Part shown: positions 54,623 through 62,021 of the stretch, piece after piece
How positions within the stretch are numbered: the stretch's first letter is position 1
Layout: every line of letters starts with the position of its first letter
Assembly: GCF_028747805.1 (NCBI RefSeq)
Contig: NZ_CP114887.1
Span: forward strand, 365,501-429,500
Direction: 5' to 3'
DNA: 64,000 nucleotides
Source of the DNA: Solibacillus daqui
GTDB lineage: Bacteria > Bacillota > Bacilli > Bacillales_A > Planococcaceae
Position numbers and translations under genes: made by a program
The notes under the pieces: model-generated
Databases searched by the model: none
What the model was told of the DNA's origin: nothing
Seen by the model: only the letters and a program-made list of their open reading frames with translations

Positions 54623-54668
54623 AATGGAGTACCTTTTTAAAGACAAAAGGGTTTATTATAAGTACTCC
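54623..54668 (-). terminator. Hairpin in the symporter leader, possible attenuator
   Basis: On the minus strand GGAGTAC (54668-54662) and GTACTCC (54633-54627) close a long AT-rich loop and are followed by ATTTTTG. It lies between the structured element at 54813-54880 and the symporter gene, where an attenuator would be expected. Confidence 0.4.
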
Positions 54669-54812
54669 TTTTTAAATTTCCGTAAAACATTTCTCTGACT
54701 TTTACCACTCTGTTTTCTCTATACATGTTATAACCGATAAATTTAAAAAAATCGGCGAACAACTATAATAAAAATCTGATAATTTGTAAATTGACGGAGG
54801 AGGATGAGCTAC

Positions 54813-54880
54813 TTCTGAGAGAACAGCACAATTCTCTAGATTACAGGCTCAGACCGTGCCCTCTGAAAGCACCCTCAGAA
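54813..54880. other. GC-richer structured element upstream of the symporter, unidentified
   Basis: TTCTGAG (54813-54819) and CTCAGAA (54874-54880) can close a structure containing hairpins AGAGAA/TTCTCT and GTGC/GCAC. I compared it by eye with glycine, lysine, T-box, SAM, TPP, FMN and c-di-GMP riboswitches and found no match on either strand. The surrounding 54559-55090 has no gene. It may be a leader RNA for the symporter or a separate small RNA. Confidence 0.4.
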
Positions 54881-54905
54881 TGAAAATCAATTTTCATTAT
54901 ACTAA

Positions 54906-54943
54906 AAAAACACCATTTTCCTCAACGGAAAAACGGTGTTTTT
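54906..54943. terminator. Terminator-like hairpin
   Basis: AAAAACACCATTTTCC and GGAAAAACGGTGTTTTT pair with one bulge around a five-base loop. No gene ends here on the plus strand, so it may terminate an RNA covering 54813-54880. Confidence 0.6.
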
Positions 54944-55036
54944 GATATTTGTCTTTAGATTTTCAGGAGTTTTGTTCTATTAGGAAGAAACAGTGAAATT
55001 ATGGAACGAAGTAAAATAAAATCTATTAAAAACTTC

Positions 55037-55063
55037 ACTTACTTATGAAAAGGTTCACCATGA
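55037..55063 (+). repeat. Post-terminator motif, copy 2
   Basis: ACTTACTTATGAAAAGGTTC followed by ACCATGA. CTAAATGAGG follows nearby, as in the copy at 61077. Confidence 0.5.
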
Positions 55064-55090
55064 CTTATCTAAATGAGGTATCGAGTTATC

Positions 55091-55678
55091 CTACTGGTCT
55101 ATTCTTTTAAAATAATTATAAATCTTTTCAAGTTTTTTCGTTTGCTTTCCCTTAGGACTTTCCATATTTCCAAATTCAAAAAACTTCACTTTCTTAATGC
55201 CCACAAAATTAAATAATGCTCTTTTCATTAGAATTTTATGTGCATTGTTCAACCAAAGAAATGGATAGTGAGTAGGACCCTTCATTGTAGAAATACATAT
55301 AACGGACTTTCCCTTCAGCAATCCTTCCGGAAAAAGGCCCTTCTTATCTTTATAAGCAAAATTTGAAGCAAATAAACGATCTATATATCCCAAAAGCATC
55401 GCGGGAGGTCTTCCCCACCAAATAGGATAGATAAAAACAATCATATCAGCCCAAGTAATTTGTTCTCTATATTTTTCAATACTAGGATCAGTATGCATAT
55501 CACGTCTTCGTTTTTGCTCATTAAACACTAGAAGTGGATTAAATCCTTCTTCATATAAATCTAAGACCTGTATTTCCTTTATCTTAGGGTTTTCATTACT
55601 TCCTCTCATCACTTTTTGTAAAAATGCATCGTTCAAACTACTATGATTAGGATATGTAAAAACTATTAGCATCTTCAT
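55091..55678 (-). CDS. NAD(P)H dehydrogenase (quinone), flavodoxin-like
   Basis: 195 residues from the ATG at 55678 (MKMLIVFTYPNHSSLNDAFL) with an AAGAGG site. FTYPNHSSLN binds FMN phosphate, IVFIYPIWWGRPPAMLLGYI is the KefF/MdaB/NQO1 family signature and STMKGPTHYPFLW follows. It should reduce quinones by two electrons to prevent redox cycling. It is divergent from a MarR gene with two palindromic operators between them, so it is very likely under MarR control. Confidence 0.9.
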   Translation of the reverse strand: MKMLIVFTYPNHSSLNDAFLQKVMRGSNENPKIKEIQVLDLYEEGFNPLLVFNEQKRRRDMHTDPSIEKYREQITWADMIVFIYPIWWGRPPAMLLGYIDRLFASNFAYKDKKGLFPEGLLKGKSVICISTMKGPTHYPFLWLNNAHKILMKRALFNFVGIKKVKFFEFGNMESPKGKQTKKLEKIYNYFKRIDQ

Positions 55679-55692
55679 AACGCACCTCTTAT

Positions 55693-55746
55693 TTATCATT
55701 TGATAACTAAATAGTAGCACCTTTTATTTTGGTTATCAATTGATAA
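55693..55746. promoter_or_regulatory. Twin MarR-type operators
   Basis: TTATCATTTGATAA (55693-55706) and the perfect palindrome TTATCAATTGATAA (55733-55746) have centres 40 bases apart, one beside each divergent start. Two sites of identical consensus in one short divergent region strongly suggest binding by the adjacent MarR protein. Confidence 0.7.
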
Positions 55747-55795
55747 TTGTATTTTGATAGCATTTTTGTTACCTTGGCTATAAGAGGTGAGAGAA

Positions 55796-56227
55796 ATGAA
55801 CAAAAATACTCTTTTTGATAAACTTGTGTCATTTACGACTTCTGTTCATCGTGTAACACATGAACTAACCAAAAATGCGAAACCAGATTCAATCTCGCAA
55901 GTTCAATATAACATTCTTGAATATATTGCAGTTAGTCAACCTGTTACTCCAAGTGAAATTAACGATTGTCAGAATATGTCTATGCCAAACACAAGTCGTG
56001 AGCTTAGCAAGTTAAATAAGAAAAAATTAATTGAAAAGATAAATGATAGCAAAGATCGACGAAAACAATATATTCGTCTCTCACATGAAGGGGAAGCTAT
56101 AATGAACGAAGCTTTTGCAAGCATAGAGTCACATTTTTTAATGCGAATACAAAATGCTTCGAAAGAAGATTTAGAAGATATTGAGCGTGCAATAGATACT
56201 CTTCAGAAAAAGCTATTTTATCCTTAA
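55796..56227 (+). CDS. MarR-family transcriptional regulator
   Basis: 143 residues from the ATG at 55796, spaced well after AAGAGGTG; a GTG at 55787 lies inside that site. Winged helix: PVTPSEINDCQNMSMPNTSR, ELSKLNKKKLIEK and the wing NDSKDRRKQYIRLS. Helical dimer ends flank it. One cysteine (NDCQN) sits in the DNA-binding domain and could sense quinones or electrophiles. It is divergent from the quinone reductase gene. Confidence 0.9.
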   Translation: MNKNTLFDKLVSFTTSVHRVTHELTKNAKPDSISQVQYNILEYIAVSQPVTPSEINDCQNMSMPNTSRELSKLNKKKLIEKINDSKDRRKQYIRLSHEGEAIMNEAFASIESHFLMRIQNASKEDLEDIERAIDTLQKKLFYP

Positions 56228-56250
56228 GTATAAATTAACATCAACAGCTC

Positions 56251-56273
56251 CCTCAATGGAAAATCCATTGAGG
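56251..56273. terminator. Terminator after the MarR gene
   Basis: CCTCAATGGA and TCCATTGAGG pair perfectly around a three-base loop, extended by AGCTC/AGCT. A T-rich stretch follows slightly downstream. Confidence 0.7.
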
Positions 56274-56334
56274 AAGCTCGATACTTTATTTTAATGTCCC
56301 TGTTAACCAATCTATAGAGGCTGTTCTCTAAAAA

Positions 56335-56895
56335 TTAATATGTTCGTACCATTGGTGGTATATAATTTGCAATATATTGTTCGATCTCGGTGAAAGAGTT
56401 GGAAAACAGCATTGCTTTTTTATCTGCTTCAGTTAAAAAGCCGTTTGTTACCATATCATCATAAAAATCTTTTAATTTATCATAGTAGCCACCTACATTG
56501 AATAAAATACATGGATTTTGGTGTTGTCCTATTCTTGCCCATGAAATTACCTCAGAGATTTCTTCTAGAGTTCCAGGTCCTCCAGGCAGTGCAATATAGC
56601 AGTTCCCTAATTCAATCATCTTGTTTTTACGTTCAGACATGGAGTGAACAACTTCTAAACGAGTTAAATTAGGATGACTTAGCTCTCGGTCAACTAAAAA
56701 TGTTGGAATAATGCCGATTACTTTACCATTATGTAATAAAACTTCATCTGCAATCACACCCATTAGACCAGCCTTTCCTCCGCCGTATACTAAAGTATGA
56801 CCATTTTCGGCAATCCACTTTCCAAGTGATTTTGCTGCCTCTTCGTATAAATCATTGTTACCTAGACTTGCACCACAATAAACTGAAATATTCAA
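56335..56895 (-). CDS. LOG-family protein (TIGR00730), probable nucleotide 5'-monophosphate phosphoribohydrolase
   Basis: 186 residues. SVYCGASLG at the start, VYGGGKAGLMGVIAD, MSERKNKMIE and the signature LPGGPGTLEEISEV are all present. The family releases bases from nucleoside monophosphates (cytokinin-activating LOG in plants, YvdD in Bacillus). The bacterial role is unsettled. It is divergent from a MazG-like gene 52 bases away, so the two share a promoter region and both act on nucleotides. Confidence 0.92.
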   Translation of the reverse strand: MNISVYCGASLGNNDLYEEAAKSLGKWIAENGHTLVYGGGKAGLMGVIADEVLLHNGKVIGIIPTFLVDRELSHPNLTRLEVVHSMSERKNKMIELGNCYIALPGGPGTLEEISEVISWARIGQHQNPCILFNVGGYYDKLKDFYDDMVTNGFLTEADKKAMLFSNSFTEIEQYIANYIPPMVRTY

Positions 56896-56947
56896 ATTCT
56901 ATTCCTCCTTTATGCTATCATTATAGAAGTATAAGGAGTGATTTTCA

Positions 56948-57262
56948 TTGAATATTTTTGAATACCAAAAGTGGATAACAGAATTTTATAAAAAACGTGG
57001 CTGGTATGACTTAAACGCCTTTATTCGTGTAAATTTTTTAACAGAAGAGGTTGGGGAAGTTTCAAAAGCCATTCGAACAATTGAAATTGGGCGTGATCGT
57101 CCGGATGAAGAAACTCTACCTAAAGAAAACCAAATTGAGAATTTAAAAGAAGAACTAGGCGATGTTCTTGATAATTTATTTATTTTAGCTGATAAGTACG
57201 AAATTGATTTAACTGAAATAATGTTAAGCCATAAAGATAAATTAACCAAACGATATCAATAA
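56948..57262 (+). CDS. MazG-like nucleotide pyrophosphohydrolase
   Basis: 104 residues with a TTG start after AAGGAGTG (eight-base spacing). The metal-binding ExxE pattern is intact: EEVGEVSKAI (about 32-41) and EELGDVLDNLF (about 68-78). It should hydrolyse NTPs to NMP and pyrophosphate, cleaning unusual nucleotides. It is a single-domain form. It is divergent from the LOG-family gene. Confidence 0.88.
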   Translation: MNIFEYQKWITEFYKKRGWYDLNAFIRVNFLTEEVGEVSKAIRTIEIGRDRPDEETLPKENQIENLKEELGDVLDNLFILADKYEIDLTEIMLSHKDKLTKRYQ

Positions 57263-57314
57263 GTATGCATCTTACCTTTAAACAGCCCCTAAAAAAAAGT
57301 TCTAAAAATAACAA

Positions 57315-57354
57315 AACCACCTAAATCGTTGTCATATCAACGTTCTAGGTGGTT
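57315..57354. terminator. Terminator after the MazG-like gene
   Basis: AACCACCTA and TAGGTGGTT form the outer stem and CGTTG/CAACG the inner one. CTTTTAAT follows. Confidence 0.88.
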
Positions 57355-57370
57355 CTTTTAATAGAGCCGC

Positions 57371-57398
57371 ACTTACTTATCATACGGTTCACCGTTAA
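57371..57398 (+). repeat. Post-terminator motif, copy 3
   Basis: ACTTACTTATCATACGGTTC followed by ACCGTTAA. It contains the mini-palindrome ACGGT-TC-ACCGT. It begins 17 bases after a terminator. Confidence 0.55.
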
Positions 57399-57493
57399 GA
57401 TTTAAAAATTTAAAAAAATTATTTTTTCTTTCGAACCGTTTTTAATTTTTCTTCGTTTCCTTTATCGAATTGAAAAAATAGGAGGGAATTAAC

Positions 57494-57988
57494 ATGAAAA
57501 AGAATGGTTATTTTTACACTACTTTACTTTTAGCGTTCCTACTTCTTGCGGGGTGTAGCGCTGGAACAAACAGCGAGGATCAGAATACAAAGGAACAAGC
57601 AAATGAGACAGCAAAAGTCGAAAACAATAAAGACGAAGCGAAATCCGCACTTAAGATGATGGAGAATGAAACAGTAGGTCAATACTTGGCTGATGCTAAT
57701 GGAATGGCTCTTTATTACTTTACTAAGGATGAGCCTAATAAAACGAACTGCAGTGGGGATTGCTTGAAAAACTGGCCATCTTTCTTTGCAGAAAATGTAG
57801 AGGTTCCTAAAGGATTCAACAAAGAGGACTTCGGCACGATTACTCGCGAAGACACTGGAGAAAAGCAAACAACCTATAAAGGCTATCCGCTTTACTATTT
57901 TGCCAATGACACTGCATCCGGGGATGTTAAAGGTCAAGGCGTCAAGGGTGTTTGGTTTATTGTAAACAGCGACACAGTATTTAAATAA
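57494..57988 (+). CDS. Lipoprotein of the Lipoprotein_15 (COG4315) family
   Basis: 164 residues. The signal peptide ends in LLLAGC (Cys21), followed by an acidic/Asn-rich linker (about 22-52). Two copies of the secreted repeat follow: [29 protein letters not shown], and [17 protein letters not shown] plus GVKGVWFIV. The two cysteines in NCSGDC may form a disulfide. The function of the family is unknown. In Bacillales such proteins often accompany ECF sigma/RskA pairs, as here, though a terminator separates them. AGGAGGG precedes the ATG. Confidence 0.87.
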   Translation: MKKNGYFYTTLLLAFLLLAGCSAGTNSEDQNTKEQANETAKVENNKDEAKSALKMMENETVGQYLADANGMALYYFTKDEPNKTNCSGDCLKNWPSFFAENVEVPKGFNKEDFGTITREDTGEKQTTYKGYPLYYFANDTASGDVKGQGVKGVWFIVNSDTVFK

Positions 57989-58001
57989 GGATAACCTGAA
58001 G

Positions 58002-58029
58002 GAACTGCTGAAATTGGCAGTTCTTTTTT
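58002..58029 (+). terminator. Terminator between lipoprotein and sigma gene
   Basis: GAACTGC (58002-58008) and GCAGTTC (58017-58023) followed by TTTTTT. Confidence 0.85.
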
Positions 58030-58106
58030 CTCTCCATTATATTTTTATATACAGTATATGGTTTATAATAAAACTAAATATTCTTACAAAGGGAGAGAAT
58101 CAGAGA

Positions 58107-58691
58107 GTGAAATCTAAAACGGACGAGGAATTAATTGAGTTAATTGTCCAAAAACATCGTCCAGCTCTGGAAGAACTGTATGATCGCTATATAAAGCTCG
58201 TTTACAGTTTCTCTATGAAAATGACAAAGGGCGACACAGAGAAAACAAAAGAAATTGTTCAACAAGTTTTTCTCCGACTTTGGACAACAAATAGAACTTA
58301 TAGCCAAGCAAAAGGGGCATTTCCGAATTGGCTTATCACGATTACTAGAAATATTTCCATTGATTTAATTCGTAAAGAACAAAAACATAATGGAACCATC
58401 CAGTTAGAGTTCCAACAATGGAGACAAATGGAGGATCATCAGTCAGAAGGCATCTTCCAACAAGTTTCAAAAAATATTTCAAAACAGCAAATTCATGAAG
58501 CTAAATGCCATCTATCCGAATCACAGCAACGCCTTATCAATCTATTATACTGGGAAGGCTATTCTTTAAGTGAAATTGCTGAGCTTGAAAAAAAACCCAT
58601 TGGTACAATTAAAAGCCGGCTACATCAAACCTTAAAGAAACTTAGGGAATATATGAGTGAAGGAACTGGAGGTGTTAGGCGTGGAAAATAA
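58107..58691 (+). CDS. ECF/SigK-like sigma factor with linked anti-sigma
   Basis: 194 residues from the GTG at 58107 (VKSKTDEELIELIVQKH) after AAAGGGAG; a longer frame upstream would run through the terminator. Region 2 (LYDRYIKLVYSFSMKM, EIVQQVFLRLWT, FPNWLITITRNISIDLIRKE) and region 4 (LINLLYWEGYSLSEIAELEK, PIGTIKSRLHQTLKKLRE) are clear. It overlaps the anti-sigma gene by 11 bases, indicating coupled synthesis. Likely targets are itself and the neighbouring lipoprotein gene (inference). Confidence 0.88.
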   Translation: MKSKTDEELIELIVQKHRPALEELYDRYIKLVYSFSMKMTKGDTEKTKEIVQQVFLRLWTTNRTYSQAKGAFPNWLITITRNISIDLIRKEQKHNGTIQLEFQQWRQMEDHQSEGIFQQVSKNISKQQIHEAKCHLSESQQRLINLLYWEGYSLSEIAELEKKPIGTIKSRLHQTLKKLREYMSEGTGGVRRGK

Positions 58692-59427
58692 ATGCGAAAA
58701 CCTGACTTTATATATGATAGACGAACTTTCTAAACAAGAAAGAAAACATTATGAACAGCATCTTAAAACGTGTAGATCATGCCAAAATGAATTAAACTCC
58801 TTGCAAGAAACATGGCAGATGCTTTCATATGATATGGAAGGAGCGGAAGTCCCAGAAACACTTAAAACAGAGGTCATGAATTTTATCTTTGACGATGTAC
58901 CTTTAAAAGCACCCGCAGCAATCGATAAAAAACAAACCATTTTTCAACGTTTGAAGTTACAATTGCGGAATCAATTCTCACCCTTATCTGCAGTAACAAC
59001 CATCATTTTAATATTAGGTATGTTTGGATTGTATTGGAAAAACATTCAATTAAACGATTTTATTACAGCAGTAGAAAGCGAAGTTCATACTCCTTCTCAA
59101 ATCGTCAAAACCTTTACTTTAAAAGGACAGAATATAGCTTCATCTGCAAACGGAATGGCCTATCTTCTTGAAAACGGCAATCATAACAATCTAATTATTG
59201 AGTTAAACAATATGCCAGGAACTAAAAGAGATGAAGTATATCAAGTATGGCTGTTAAAAGATGGGGATCGGCATAATGCTGGTATTTTAAAGCCCGATGA
59301 AAACGGTAACGGCTTCATTACGTACCGGCTACCGAAAGATCAAACCTTCAATGATATTGGGATTACTTTAGAACCAAATCCAAATAACACCCAACCTCAA
59401 GGGGGGAAAGTGATGGGAACTTCTTAA
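58681..59427 (+). CDS. RskA-like anti-sigma factor with zinc-finger N-terminus
   Basis: 248 residues from the GTG at 58681, after CTGGAGG. The N-terminal anti-sigma zinc motif is HYEQHLKTCRSC (H-x3-C-x2-C). One membrane helix lies about 100-118 (LSAVTTIILILGMFGLYW). The extracytoplasmic RskA domain follows: NNLIIELNNMPGTKRDEVYQ, VWLLKDGDRHNAGIL and GITLEPNPNNTQPQGGKVMG. It should hold the sigma factor at the membrane until a signal triggers proteolysis. Confidence 0.9.
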   Translation: MENKCENLTLYMIDELSKQERKHYEQHLKTCRSCQNELNSLQETWQMLSYDMEGAEVPETLKTEVMNFIFDDVPLKAPAAIDKKQTIFQRLKLQLRNQFSPLSAVTTIILILGMFGLYWKNIQLNDFITAVESEVHTPSQIVKTFTLKGQNIASSANGMAYLLENGNHNNLIIELNNMPGTKRDEVYQVWLLKDGDRHNAGILKPDENGNGFITYRLPKDQTFNDIGITLEPNPNNTQPQGGKVMGTS

Positions 59428-59440
59428 ATTTAATCTAAAT

Positions 59441-59487
59441 AAGGCTTTACCTATGAATTTATTTTTGTAGGTAAAGCCTTTTTTTCA
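59441..59487 (+). terminator. Terminator after the anti-sigma gene
   Basis: AAGGCTTTACCTA and TAGGTAAAGCCTT are exact complements followed by seven T. Confidence 0.93.
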
Positions 59488-59545
59488 TAAACCACATATG
59501 TTGTACTTGTTTGATCATTCTATTTAAAAAAATTCACCCCTTTTA

Positions 59546-59575
59546 TTGACAGAAAATTCGAACTTAATATATAAT
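59546..59575 (+). promoter_or_regulatory. Sigma-A promoter of the FadR-like gene
   Basis: TTGACA (59546-59551) and TATAAT (59570-59575) are both perfect hexamers with an 18-base spacer. A second choice TATATA gives 16 bases. Followed at once by the operator at 59579. Confidence 0.8.
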
Positions 59576-59578
59576 TTT

Positions 59579-59615
59579 TGGTATTACCACTGTATTTAAA
59601 TTGTATTACCAAAAA
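59579..59615. promoter_or_regulatory. Operator for the FadR/GntR-type regulator
   Basis: The perfect palindrome TGGTA-T-TACCA (59579-59589) overlaps the transcription start. A further half GTATTACCAAAAA (59603-59615) mirrors the upstream TTTTTGGTATTAC. TGGT-N-ACCA centres are typical of the FadR subfamily. It lies just before the regulator gene, suggesting autoregulation. Confidence 0.65.
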
Positions 59616-59632
59616 ACAAAGGGGAAGAGGAT

Positions 59633-60316
59633 TTGAAGGAAAAGGAACGGTCTTCAGATAAAATTGAAAGCACATTAATTAAAGCAATATTGGATGGTAT
59701 TTACTCTGTAGGAAGTACGTTGCCGCCTGAAAGGGAGCTTGCAAAGGAATTTGGTGTTGGCCGTCCAACGATTCGGGAGGCACTTCAACGTTTAGAAAGG
59801 GGAGGATGGATAGAGGGGAGAACAGGAATGCCCGCGGTTGTGAATGATTACTGGCGCGATGGGAATATTACGACACTTGTTAATATTATTGAGAATCACC
59901 AAACGATAACAGATGAATTTATCATGTATTTATTAGAATTAAGAAGTTCTTTGACACCCACTTATATTCGTGATGCGGTTACGTTTAATCAGCCTAAAGT
60001 CGTTGCGCTTCTTGCCAATCTAGAGCAGCTTGAAGATCGTGCAGAAAGCTATGCAGCATTTGATTGGGATTTGCAAAAAAGATGTGCTGCCCTTGCCGTC
60101 AATCCAATCTATCTACTCATCTTAAATAGCTTCGATTCCATTTATTTAGATATGGCGAAAATCTATTTTTCTGTAAAGGAACATCGAGAGTTGTCCTTCA
60201 ATTATTATAACGACCTATTAAAAGCTGCATTAAAGGGAGATGCAATGGAAGCGGAAAGGTTTTCTAAGACAACAATGGAGAAAAGCTTGGCTCTCTGGAA
60301 AGATAGAAAAAAATGA
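59633..60316 (+). CDS. FadR-like GntR-family regulator
   Basis: 227 residues with a TTG start after AAAGGGGAAGAGG. The GntR winged helix covers about 8-75 (IKAILDGIYSVGSTLPPERE, LAKEFGVGRPTIREALQRLE, RGGWIEGRTGMPAVV). The C-terminal helical domain (WRDGNITTLVNIIENH, YLLELRSSLTPTYIRDAV) resembles the acyl-CoA-binding domain of FadR rather than the metal-binding FCD type. It is transcribed with a fatty acid hydroxylase gene 22 bases on, so control of membrane lipid modification by acyl-CoA is a reasonable guess. Confidence 0.88.
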   Translation: MKEKERSSDKIESTLIKAILDGIYSVGSTLPPERELAKEFGVGRPTIREALQRLERGGWIEGRTGMPAVVNDYWRDGNITTLVNIIENHQTITDEFIMYLLELRSSLTPTYIRDAVTFNQPKVVALLANLEQLEDRAESYAAFDWDLQKRCAALAVNPIYLLILNSFDSIYLDMAKIYFSVKEHRELSFNYYNDLLKAALKGDAMEAERFSKTTMEKSLALWKDRKK

Positions 60317-60337
60317 AGAATGCTGGAGGTATGGTAA

Positions 60338-60955
60338 ATGAAATTGAAATATTTTAAAGAATATTTTTCTTATCCTGATATATTAATCATGAGCTGTCTG
60401 TTCCTCATTAGCTTTGGATATATGATTCTAAATTTCACCTCAATCATAATTTTGGGTGCCTTTATTTTGGGAATGATTATGTATTCCTTAGCGGAGTATT
60501 TGATACACAGATTTGTTTTTCATCTGAAGCCACCAAAGAATGCATTTCTGTTAAAAATACTGAAACGTTTACATTATGACCACCATGCAAATCCGAATGA
60601 ATTACATTTATTATTTTTACCATTATGGTATAGTGTGCCAAACATTGCGGTTGTAGGAATTATTTTTTACTTTGTTTCATCTAGCTTTGTCATAACAAAC
60701 GCATTTATTGCAGGGGTCATATCTTTTTTATTATTTTATGAGTGGAAGCATTATATCGCCCATCGCCCCCTTCAGCCGATATCTCCATGGGGGCGTTGGA
60801 TGAAAAAGGTTCATTTATGGCATCATTTCAAAAATGAAAATTACTGGTATGGTGTTACGAACCCAGCCTATGATTTTCTAATGGGTACCTTTAAAAACCA
60901 AAAGGATGTTGACCAAAGTAAAACTGCTAAAAATCTAGAGAAACGTGGCCACTAG
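60338..60955 (+). CDS. Fatty acid hydroxylase / sterol desaturase family protein
   Basis: 205 residues with four helices. The di-iron histidine boxes are complete: HRFVFH (about 57-62), HYDHHANPNE (about 79-88), HYIAHRP (about 138-144) and HLWHHFKNENYWYGV (about 159-173), then NPAYDFLMGTF. It is close to the fatty acid 2-hydroxylase group and may hydroxylate acyl chains or related membrane lipids. Co-transcription with the FadR-like regulator supports a lipid role. A GGAGG site precedes the ATG. Confidence 0.9.
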   Translation: MKLKYFKEYFSYPDILIMSCLFLISFGYMILNFTSIIILGAFILGMIMYSLAEYLIHRFVFHLKPPKNAFLLKILKRLHYDHHANPNELHLLFLPLWYSVPNIAVVGIIFYFVSSSFVITNAFIAGVISFLLFYEWKHYIAHRPLQPISPWGRWMKKVHLWHHFKNENYWYGVTNPAYDFLMGTFKNQKDVDQSKTAKNLEKRGH

Positions 60956-61026
60956 AATATAGAATTATAAAAAAATTCATCGTCACTCCCTGAGATATGT
61001 CAAGAAATGTCCTTTAAACTAAAACC

Positions 61027-61056
61027 GTGCCAGCCCTACAGGACTGGCACTTTATT
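61027..61056 (+). terminator. Terminator after the hydroxylase gene
   Basis: GTGCCAG (61027-61033) and CTGGCAC (61044-61050) with inner CCT/AGG pairing, followed by TTTATTTTTT. Confidence 0.88.
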
Positions 61057-61076
61057 TTTTCCTCTGAAAAAACCGC

Positions 61077-61104
61077 ATTTACTTATGATACGGCTCACTG
61101 TAAC
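61077..61104 (+). repeat. Post-terminator motif, copy 4
   Basis: ATTTACTTATGATACGGCTC followed by ACTGTAAC, then CTCTAAATGAGG. It begins 27 bases after a terminator. Confidence 0.55.
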
Positions 61105-61190
61105 ACCTCTAAATGAGGGATAAAAAATGGATCCCCATATGTATGAGACATCCTTCTTTTTACTCGATTCAATCTATATAAGTGAGACGA

Positions 61191-61565
61191 TTAGACAAAA
61201 AGACCGTGGAGTGCTCCTAGTAAGGTAAAAATGATCAAATGGTCACCAATCGCAATTAAACAATTTCTCTTATTTACGAGTCCAAATAATGTATTTTTCA
61301 TATAAACAATTGAAATAAGAATGCCAATAATACCTCCTACTGCAGCACCTTCTAACAAACTATTTGAACTAGTCGCTTGAACGAGTATTGCAATAAAAAT
61401 GGAACTAATAAAGGCAACGATTACTGAAAACACATATTTTAATGCACCTTTGCTTTGATTTTCCTTCCCTACTAATATGGAATAATAGATTGCCCCATAA
61501 AACATATACAAGATTCCACCTATAAGAATAGCAAGATAATTTAACGCACTTAAATCTATTGACAT
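61191..61565 (-). CDS. DUF1761 membrane protein
   Basis: 124 residues with four helices (about 8-30, 45-65, 72-90, 103-122). The N-terminal AILIGGILYMFYGAIYYSIL and C-terminal NCLIAIGDHLIIFTLLGALHG match DUF1761, a family of unknown function. A CGGGGG site precedes the ATG. A small broken gene lies 15 bases upstream on the same strand and may have been its operon partner. Confidence 0.8.
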   Translation of the reverse strand: MSIDLSALNYLAILIGGILYMFYGAIYYSILVGKENQSKGALKYVFSVIVAFISSIFIAILVQATSSNSLLEGAAVGGIIGILISIVYMKNTLFGLVNKRNCLIAIGDHLIIFTLLGALHGLFV

Positions 61566-61580
61566 ACATTTACCCCCGAT

Positions 61581-61773
61581 TTATTTAGGCTCTATGGCTA
61601 AAGCGATTGCACTGATTCTGCAAATAAGATTGAGTGTACCACTCACTTCCTCAATGTGCACAAGCTCAATTGGATTTCCCAAATATTTGTACCCACTAAT
61701 TGGAAACCATTAGCTATACCAAAGTGGCTGTAACAACAGTTACCATAAAAGTTGATAACGCTTTAATTTTCAT
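61581..61773 (-). pseudogene. Small secreted-protein gene, broken by a frameshift
   Basis: A GGAGTGA site and ATG at 61773 open MKIKALSTFMVTVVTATLV, a signal-peptide-like start that stops after 19 codons. In another frame the sequence continues WFPISGYKYLGNPIELVHIE, EVSGTLNLICRISAIALAI, EPK and stops at 61581. The 193-base span is one base off a multiple of three, so a single indel around 61700-61720 fits, although the junction is not clean. Family unknown. Confidence 0.5.
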
Positions 61774-62021
61774 TTAAGTCACTCCAATCATAATAATTAG
61801 TAGATAATATAACATATATTTCTATATTTTAGTTTATTCAGGTGTATTGTACTATGTTTTGCGAAACGAATAAATCGTTAGTCACTTTTTTGAATTCTAT
61901 ATTTATGTAATATAACCCTTAAATTTCTTTGTGAATAAGTAATATTCTGCTTTATTCGCCAAATATTCTATTGTGATACATTAGTCCATCTATTATGATT
62001 ATTTAAAAAAGGGGTGTTGTA
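61774..62021. other. Divergent intergenic region
   Basis: AT-rich, between the broken minus-strand gene and the chemotaxis receptor. No clear sigma-D or sigma-A promoter was identified. Confidence 0.4.

Noticed and set aside
54780..54900. Glycine riboswitch upstream of the AGCS symporter
   Set aside because: The conserved GGAGAG and CACCGAAGG-type aptamer blocks could not be found on either strand; kept only as an unidentified structured element.
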